Source: Prevotellaceae bacterium (GTDB taxonomy: Bacteria > Bacteroidota > Bacteroidia > Bacteroidales > UBA932). Taken from it: a stretch of 10,360 nt of DNA. Within the stretch, counting starts at the first letter, position 1; each line of letters starts with the position of its first letter. Shown piece by piece: positions 5,810-10,360 of the stretch. The stretch is from assembly GCA_031288885.1 (NCBI GenBank), contig JAITQP010000154.1, forward strand, positions 1 to 10,360. The letters are read 5' to 3'. Under the pieces are notes generated by a model. That model had not been told where the DNA came from, made no database searches, and worked only from the letters and a program-made list of their open reading frames with translations. A program made the translations under genes and the position numbers.

Positions 5810-6178
5810 ATGAGTATTAATCTAAGAATAAAACAATTAAGAGAGAGCGAAAAGTTGTCAAAAAAAGATTTTTCTCTCAAGCTGGGTGTTGATAATAGCC
5901 AATATAGCAAAATTGAAAGCGGCAAGCTCATGCCAACCATACAGCTGCTAATGGAAATAAATTCCAGCTTCAACGCTTCTATTGATTGGCTACTTACCGG
6001 CAAAGGCGAGATGCTGCGGCAGCCGGAAGCTACAGCGCAGGAGGTGGCGTATGAGGATAAGTACCGTGCACTGCTGGAGCGGCACGTGGCTTTGCAGGAG
6101 GAGCACATAGCTTTGCAGAGACAGCTCGCTGCGCTGCTGGAGAAAATGAATAGCATCATAGAGCATAACATATCATGA
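5810..6178 (+). CDS. XRE-family helix-turn-helix regulator with coiled-coil tail
   Basis: 122 residues. Residues 5-62 are a Cro/CI-type HTH domain: RIKQLRESEKLSKKDFSLKL, then recognition helix ~28-36 (DNSQYSKIE) and the SGKLMPT turn, ending in the IDWLLTGKGEML box common in Bacteroidota XRE proteins. Residues ~78-118 are a heptad-rich coiled coil (ERHVALQEEHIALQRQLAALLEK), presumably for dimerisation. Two operator-like repeats lie 15-62 nt upstream of the ATG, suggesting autoregulation and repression of the divergent promoter at 5740. A second XRE gene follows after 16 nt. From codon 59 on, 159 bp are 96% identical to that gene, so one tail was copied from the other. Family certain; target inferred. 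Confidence 0.9.
   Translation: MSINLRIKQLRESEKLSKKDFSLKLGVDNSQYSKIESGKLMPTIQLLMEINSSFNASIDWLLTGKGEMLRQPEATAQEVAYEDKYRALLERHVALQEEHIALQRQLAALLEKMNSIIEHNIS
5984..6142 (+). repeat. Direct repeat, copy A (159 bp)
   Basis: Aligns without gaps to 6402-6560 at an offset of 418 bp; I count 6 differences, three of them silent. It encodes the end of the HTH box and the coiled coil of the first XRE protein. Identity is far higher here than in the preceding HTH halves, which indicates recent duplication or gene conversion of the tail. Confidence 0.9.
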
Positions 6179-6194
6179 AAGTGGCAAACTACGA

Positions 6195-6566
6195 ATGGAA
6201 CATAACAAGAAAGTGATGGAAAAAATTTCACCCATAAAGAAAAGGATTTTGCAATTCATTGAGAATATTGGTATTACAAAGGTAGTTTTTTGTGAAAAAA
6301 CTTCCATTTCCTATGCAAATCTAAAGGGAAAGGGGTTGCAAAGCGAAATAGGAGGGGAGCAGATAGGTAAAATTTTATCCGTATATCAGCAAATATCTGC
6401 CGAATGGCTACTTACCGGCAAAGGCGAGATGCTGCGGCAGCCGGTATCTACAGCGCAGGAAGTGGCGTATGAGGATAAATACCGTGCATTGCTGGAGCGG
6501 CACGTGGCTTTGCAGGAGGAGCACATAGCTTTGCAGAGACAGCTCGCTGCGCTGCTGGAGGAGTAA
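6195..6566 (+). CDS. Second XRE-family regulator with the same coiled-coil tail
   Basis: 123 residues. The N-terminal half (~14-78) is a divergent HTH domain of the Bacteroidota type: IKKRILQFIENIGITKVVF, a turn around TSISYANLKGKG, and SAEWLLTGKGEML. It shares little with the first XRE protein before that box. Residues ~86-123 repeat the coiled coil almost unchanged, so the two proteins probably form heterodimers as well as homodimers while recognising different DNA. The gene starts 16 nt after its partner and is likely in one operon. ATG at 6195 gives the longest form; ATG at 6216 (Met8), preceded by AAGAAAG, is an alternative and keeps the whole HTH domain. No promoter is visible in the gap. 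Confidence 0.87.
   Translation: MEHNKKVMEKISPIKKRILQFIENIGITKVVFCEKTSISYANLKGKGLQSEIGGEQIGKILSVYQQISAEWLLTGKGEMLRQPVSTAQEVAYEDKYRALLERHVALQEEHIALQRQLAALLEE
6402..6560 (+). repeat. Direct repeat, copy B (159 bp)
   Basis: Partner of 5984-6142. The copies differ at 6 positions; three give amino-acid changes at the left end and in the EA/VS pair, and the coiled-coil codons change only silently. Confidence 0.9.
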
Positions 6567-6592
6567 GAAAAAATCGACTTTGTTGCAACGTT

Positions 6593-6813
6593 GCACGCCT
6601 TGCGCTGCACCGCAACCTCATTCCCAACCTAATTTTCTCTAACAAAGCTACCTCAGTAGCTCAAGGTTGCCCCCACATCTCCCAAACCTCATTACCTCAT
6701 TAAGCACCATTTAAAATGAGGTAATGAGGTTGGGATATTTATTCATCATTCCTGCTACTGGGGTCGTTTTGTTGGGAAAATTAGGTTGTAAATGAGGTTT
6801 TCGCAAAGCGTGC
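6593..6813. repeat. Nested ~220-bp inverted repeat (MITE-like)
   Basis: Three pairs of arms share almost the same centre: 6593-6604/6802-6813 (11 of 12), 6614-6637/6776-6799 (22 of 24) and 6685-6701/6715-6731 (17 of 17, 13-nt loop). A partly matching segment (AACAAA...CAGTAGC) lies between them. The motif AACCTCATT or its complement recurs in each arm. It fills the gap between the convergent XRE and hdrA genes and may serve both as a terminator. I see no ORF inside and no clear target-site duplication. Confidence 0.7.
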
Positions 6814-6853
6814 GTCGCTGGATTAACTTCGTTTAGCCGCCGTTTGTCCATGC

Positions 6854-8857
6854 TCAATACGCTTCGCTCATGGCCATTACCTCCGCAAACATTTGCTCGT
6901 TGGAAAATCCCTGAATGTCGATGGATTTTGAGCGGCAGAACGATACGCACGTGCCGCAGCCCTGACACAAGCCCGGGTTGACCTTGGCTATGCGCTTGAT
7001 GACGCTGCCGGCCCTGTCGCGTATCTCCTCGCGCTCAATGGCCTGATAGGGGCAGGCCGTTTCGCACATGAAGCAGCCCACGCAGGTCGAAAACTCCGGC
7101 GGCGCCGTGCGGTTTACCACCGCCACCAGCGGCTCGCGCGTCAGCTCGCTGTTGGAGAACAGCCCAATGACCTTGGCCGCCGCGCCCGACGCCATGCCTA
7201 CGGTTTCGGGGATGTCCTTGGGCGCCTGACACGCCCCGCAGAGGTAAATGCCCGCGGTGTTTGTCTCCACGGGCTTGAGCTTGGGGTGCGCCTCCGCAAA
7301 AAAGTGGTAGGCGTCGTACGACACGTGCATTTTTTGCGCCAGCTCCTCCGAGCCTTGGTTGGCAACGCCGGCGCTGGCCAGCACCACCATATCCGCCTCA
7401 ATTTCCACCGGTTTGCCGCCCAGCAGCGTGTCCGCCCCGCAGACTATCAGCTTGCCGTTCTTTTCGTAAACGCGCGCCACCCGCCCGCGGATGTAGCTCG
7501 CGCCGTCCTCCTCTATGGCGCGGCGAACGAACTCCTCGTAGCTTTTCCCGCCTGCCCGCACGTCCATGTAGAACACGTAGGGCTCGCCGTCGTGCACCTT
7601 GTGGCGGTAGAGCATGGCGTGCTTGGCGGTGTACATGCAGCAGATTTTGGAGCAGTAGGGGATGCCCTTGGCGGGGTCGCGCGAGCCTGCGCAGGCAATG
7701 AACACCACCTTTTTGGGCACCGCGCCGTCCGACGGGCGGCGGATTTCGCCCAGCGTGGGCCCCGACGCCGACGCCAGCCGCTCAAACTGCAGGCCGGTGA
7801 TAACGTCCTTGTACTTCCCGTAGCCGTACTCGGGGAAAAAATCCGGCTTGAGCACGCTGAAGCCCGTTGCCACCACAATGGCGCCCACGTCTTCGGTGAT
7901 AAATTCGTCCTCGCGGTCAAGCTCCACCGCGCCGGTGGGGCACACCCTTTCGCACACCTTGCACTTGCCCTTTTTGTAGTACAGGCAGTTTGCCCTGTCG
8001 ATAACCGGCTTGTTGGGCACCGCCTGCGGAAAGGGGGTGTAGATGGCGCTGCGCAGCCCCAAGCCTTCGTTGAACTCGCTGGGGATTTTGCGCGATGAGC
8101 ACTTGGTGGAGCACAGCCCGCAGCCGGTGCACTTCTTGTGGTCTACGCCTTTTGCCTTCAGGCGAATGGTGGCCTTAAAGTTGCCGATAAAGCCCTCCAG
8201 CTTTTCCAGCTCGGCGTAGGTAAGCAGCGTGATGTTGGGGTTTTGCGCCACGTCCACCATGCGGGGCGTGAGGATGCACTGCGAGCAGTCGAGCGTGGGG
8301 AACGTTTCGGAGAGCTGCGACATGTGCCCGCCAATGGACGGCTCTTTTTCCACCAAGATTACCTTTTGGCCGGCGTTGGCAATATCCAGCGCCGCCTGAA
8401 TGCCGGCAATGCCGCCGCCTATCACCAGCGCTTTTTTGGCGATGGGCACCTTTATGGCGGCTAAGGGCTTGTTGCGCTTCACCTTTTCGACCAGCATGCG
8501 GACGAGCCCCACGGCTTTTTCGGTGGTAGCGTCGCCCTTGTCGTGCACCCACGAGCAGTGCTCGCGGAGGTTGGTCATTTCGCACAGGTAGGGGTTGAGG
8601 CCGGCCTCGGCGCAGGCTTTGCGGAACGTGGGCTCGTGCATTCGGGGCGAGCAGGCGGCAACCACCACGCCCGTCAGCCCTTTTTCCCTAACGGCGTCCT
8701 TTATGAGCGTTTGGCCCGGGTCGGAGCACATATACTTGTAGTCCGCGCTGACGGCTACGCCTTCAATCTTGGAGGCCTCCTGCGCAACCCTTGAGCAGTC
8801 AACGGTGGCGCCAATATTCTCCCCGCAGTGGCAAACAAATACTCCTATCTTTGACAT
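6854..8857 (-). CDS. hdrA: HdrA-like FAD/iron-sulfur heterodisulfide reductase subunit
   Basis: 667 residues, usual HdrA length, cytoplasmic. The N-terminal HdrA domain has CHCG (9-12), Cys44 and ACSPRMHE (68-75). An FAD-binding GGGIAG follows (147-152), then DCSQC (190-194) and YCSKICC (401-407), typical HdrA cysteine motifs. Cluster sites: C243-x2-C-x2-C-x3-C253; a spaced set C291, C299, C302, C306; and two [4Fe-4S] ferredoxin motifs at the C-terminus (592-602, 631-641). HdrA bifurcates electrons at its flavin with HdrB/HdrC and a hydrogenase or dehydrogenase module. None of these partners is adjacent: upstream is pyrC, downstream a repeat and convergent genes. It is an orphan here and the name denotes family only. 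ATG at 8857 gives the expected MSKIGVFVCHCGEN start. Confidence 0.87.
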   Translation of the reverse strand: MSKIGVFVCHCGENIGATVDCSRVAQEASKIEGVAVSADYKYMCSDPGQTLIKDAVREKGLTGVVVAACSPRMHEPTFRKACAEAGLNPYLCEMTNLREHCSWVHDKGDATTEKAVGLVRMLVEKVKRNKPLAAIKVPIAKKALVIGGGIAGIQAALDIANAGQKVILVEKEPSIGGHMSQLSETFPTLDCSQCILTPRMVDVAQNPNITLLTYAELEKLEGFIGNFKATIRLKAKGVDHKKCTGCGLCSTKCSSRKIPSEFNEGLGLRSAIYTPFPQAVPNKPVIDRANCLYYKKGKCKVCERVCPTGAVELDREDEFITEDVGAIVVATGFSVLKPDFFPEYGYGKYKDVITGLQFERLASASGPTLGEIRRPSDGAVPKKVVFIACAGSRDPAKGIPYCSKICCMYTAKHAMLYRHKVHDGEPYVFYMDVRAGGKSYEEFVRRAIEEDGASYIRGRVARVYEKNGKLIVCGADTLLGGKPVEIEADMVVLASAGVANQGSEELAQKMHVSYDAYHFFAEAHPKLKPVETNTAGIYLCGACQAPKDIPETVGMASGAAAKVIGLFSNSELTREPLVAVVNRTAPPEFSTCVGCFMCETACPYQAIEREEIRDRAGSVIKRIAKVNPGLCQGCGTCVSFCRSKSIDIQGFSNEQMFAEVMAMSEAY

Positions 8858-8919
8858 AATTTTTTCTGCTTACAAATTTTTTACCTAAATCATGCTATGG
8901 AAGTCTTAAATGGTGGCAA

Positions 8920-8927
8920 CAAATGTA
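8920..8927 (-). promoter_or_regulatory. -7 box of the hdrA promoter
   Basis: TACATTTG on the minus strand fits TAnnTTTG. The -33 region near 8948-8951 reads TTTT rather than TTTG, so that part is weak. Start would be near 8914, giving a leader of ~55 nt. It indicates that hdrA can be transcribed separately from pyrC. Confidence 0.45.
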
Positions 8928-8938
8928 CAATAAATTCC

Positions 8939-8950
8939 TTTAGCGCTAAA
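8939..8950. promoter_or_regulatory. Palindrome TTTAGCGCTAAA before hdrA
   Basis: Perfect 12-bp palindrome between the pyrC stop codon and the hdrA -7 box, roughly at -19 to -30 of that promoter. The position suits a repressor or redox-regulator site; alternatively it is a weak pyrC terminator, but the stem is only 6 bp without a following T-run. Confidence 0.35.
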
Positions 8951-8967
8951 AAGATTTTTCAACATTT

Positions 8968-10260
8968 TCAGCGCGCTGCGTACACCACTTTCCCGTTTAC
9001 GAAGGTGCGGATAACCCTGTGCGAGAACGTGTGCCCTGCAAACGCGCTCCAGCCGCACCTGTGGAGGGTATTTTCGTTTGTCGCCTGCCACGGCGCGTCG
9101 GGCTTGACCAGCACGAGGTCGGCGGCGTAGCCCGCGCGGATGAAGCCGCGCCGGCGGATGCCGAAAATCCTTGCCGGCGCGTGGCACATGCGCTCCACCA
9201 CCGTTTCGACGGAAAAAAATCCCTGCTGCGCCAGCTCCAGCATGGCCACCAGCGAGTGCTGTATGAGCGGCAGCCCCGACGGCGCGCTGAGGTAGCTGCC
9301 TTGCTTTTCGCCCAGCGTGTGCGGCGCGTGGTCGGTGGCGATGGAGGCCACAACGCCCGACGCCACGGCGCGGCGCAGCGCGGCGCGGTCGGCGGACGAC
9401 TTGACGGCGGGGTTGCACTTCAGGAGCGCGCCCTTGGCGGCGTAGTCTTCGTCGCAAAACCAGAGGTAGTGCGGGCACGTTTCGGCGGTGATGTTTGCCT
9501 CGCCTGCGCCGAGCAGCTCCAGCTCGCGGGCGGTGGAAACGTGCGCCACGTGCAGCTGCGCGCCGTACCGCCGCGCGAGGCGCACGGCGTGCTCGGTGGC
9601 GGCGTAGCAGGCCTCCGCGCTGCGTATTTGCGGGTGCAGGGCAAAGGGAATTTGCGCGCCGTAGAGGCTTTTGTAGCGCTCCGTGTTTTGCCGGATGATG
9701 CTTTCGCTTTCGCAGTGCGCAACGATGGGCAGCCGGCACTCGGCAAAGAGGCGGCAGAGCAGCGGCTCGTCGCTCAGCAGCATGCTGCCGGTGCTGGAGC
9801 CCAAGAACAGCTTGACGGCAAACGCGTCGTCGCGGGTCAGGCGGACGAGGAGGTCGATGTTGTTGGCGGTAGCGCCAAGGTAGCAGTAGTAGTTGGTCAG
9901 GGCGCTCTGCGCGGCGAGGGCGTTTTTTTCCTGCAGCGCCGCCATGGAGGTTGTTTGCGGCAGCGTGTTGGGCATGTCGGCCACGGTGGTAACGCCGCCG
10001 GCAACGGCCGCGCGGCTTTCGCTGCCCCACGTGCCCTTGTGCGGAAAGCCCGGGTCGCGGAAGTGGACGTGCGCGTCAATCACGCCCGGGAGCAGCAGCA
10101 AGCCCGCGGCGTTGAGCGCTTCAACGTCGCCGCCAACCTCCGGCAGGGGAGGCTGCGCGCCCGCGTACACGCCCTGTATCGTCCCTTGGTCAACAAGCAC
10201 GCTGCCGTCAAACGAAGCGCCTTCGTTGACAATCCGCGCCGAGTGTATGAGAAGCTTCAA
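8968..10260 (-). CDS. pyrC: Dihydroorotase
   Basis: 430 residues, amidohydrolase superfamily. It catalyses reversible ring closure of carbamoyl aspartate to dihydroorotate, the third step of pyrimidine synthesis. Metal ligands are all visible: DAHVHFRDPG (62-71, His64/His66), carboxylated Lys150 in VKLFLGSSTG, His182, the HVAHVST site (237-243) and Asp310 in TDHAPH. Length and the GSSTG motif fit the Bacteroidota dihydroorotase group; an allantoinase- or hydantoinase-like activity is less likely. The only sensible start is TTG at 10260: the next in-frame ATG is codon 96, and upstream the frame meets TAA without an ATG. The resulting LLIHSARIVNEG start fits the family. hdrA follows after 110 nt with its own likely promoter. 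Confidence 0.9.
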   Translation of the reverse strand: MKLLIHSARIVNEGASFDGSVLVDQGTIQGVYAGAQPPLPEVGGDVEALNAAGLLLLPGVIDAHVHFRDPGFPHKGTWGSESRAAVAGGVTTVADMPNTLPQTTSMAALQEKNALAAQSALTNYYCYLGATANNIDLLVRLTRDDAFAVKLFLGSSTGSMLLSDEPLLCRLFAECRLPIVAHCESESIIRQNTERYKSLYGAQIPFALHPQIRSAEACYAATEHAVRLARRYGAQLHVAHVSTARELELLGAGEANITAETCPHYLWFCDEDYAAKGALLKCNPAVKSSADRAALRRAVASGVVASIATDHAPHTLGEKQGSYLSAPSGLPLIQHSLVAMLELAQQGFFSVETVVERMCHAPARIFGIRRRGFIRAGYAADLVLVKPDAPWQATNENTLHRCGWSAFAGHTFSHRVIRTFVNGKVVYAAR

Positions 10261-10263
10261 AAC

Positions 10264-10302
10264 GAATGATGAATGATTAGGGGTTGATGATTAATGGATA
10301 AT
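10264..10302 (+). repeat. Degenerate heptamer tract upstream of pyrC
   Basis: AATGATGAATGATTAG...TGATGATTAATGGATAATG is a decayed form of the ATTAATG tract, here in the predicted 5' leader of pyrC. It may explain the loss of an ATG start there. Confidence 0.55.
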
Positions 10303-10308
10303 GAATTG

Positions 10309-10345
10309 CAAAATTACGGAATTTATCAGAATTTACATAATGTAA
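10309..10345 (-). promoter_or_regulatory. Probable pyrC promoter with overlapping palindrome
   Basis: Minus-strand TAATTTTG (10316-10309) fits TAnnTTTG; no clear TTTG is seen at -33. The 13-bp palindrome TTACATAATGTAA (10333-10345) covers the expected -33 area and may be an operator. The start would be ~40 nt before the TTG codon. Confidence 0.4.
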
Positions 10346-10360
10346 GGGTGAATTTGAAAC

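Noticed and set aside
6637..6775. Possible integron attC-like site (CTCTAAC ... GTTGGGA)
   Set aside because: The core bases do not fit RYYYAAC/GTTRRRY at both ends, and the inverted repeat extends well beyond these boundaries. No integrase or cassette array is seen.
9019..10269. 416-residue open frame on the plus strand over pyrC
   Set aside because: It is the complement of a gene with every dihydroorotase motif; Arg/Ala/Val-rich, no domain, no start signals.

Overview
The window looks like a chromosomal segment of a Bacteroidota bacterium, probably order Bacteroidales. This rests on three things seen in the sequence. Several promoters fit the Bacteroidota form (TTTG near -33, TAnnTTTG near -7). 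Shine-Dalgarno sites are mostly weak. AT-rich heptamer tracts (ATTAATG)n and dense palindromic repeat islands lie in the gaps between GC-rich genes. I cannot name a genus.

Layout, left to right. 1-581 holds no gene. It is a repeat island bounded by heptamer tracts, with a 15-bp hairpin, a symmetrical composite palindrome (240-379) and three abutting hairpins (448-522). 582-3757 is a two-gene plus-strand unit: xseB (exonuclease VII small subunit), then, 2 nt later, a 991-aa protein with two receiver-like domains and a PEP-synthase/PPDK-type ATP-grasp domain. 3758-4102 is a second repeat island with no gene. 4103-5479 (minus) encodes a secreted formylglycine-generating-enzyme/C-type-lectin-fold protein. 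Its last ~39 codons look like the variable region of a diversity-generating retroelement (DGR) target. 5480-5809 has no protein gene but appears to encode a ~155-nt minus-strand RNA or attenuator leader, with a perfect Bacteroidota promoter at one end and a terminator at the other. Two identical operator-like repeats there overlap its promoter and precede a plus-strand pair of XRE-type regulators (5810-6566). These two share a near-identical coiled-coil tail. 6567-6853 is occupied by a ~220-bp nested inverted repeat. 6854-8857 (minus) encodes an HdrA-like iron-sulfur flavoprotein without HdrB/HdrC beside it. 8968-10260 (minus) encodes dihydroorotase, apparently with a TTG start.

The housekeeping genes (xseB, pyrC) are ordinary. 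The accessory part is 4046-6813. There an apparently hypervariable surface or secreted protein, a structured RNA or leader, an operator pair and twin regulators sit together and may form one control unit. No reverse transcriptase and no template repeat are visible in the window, so the DGR reading depends on sequence elsewhere in the genome.
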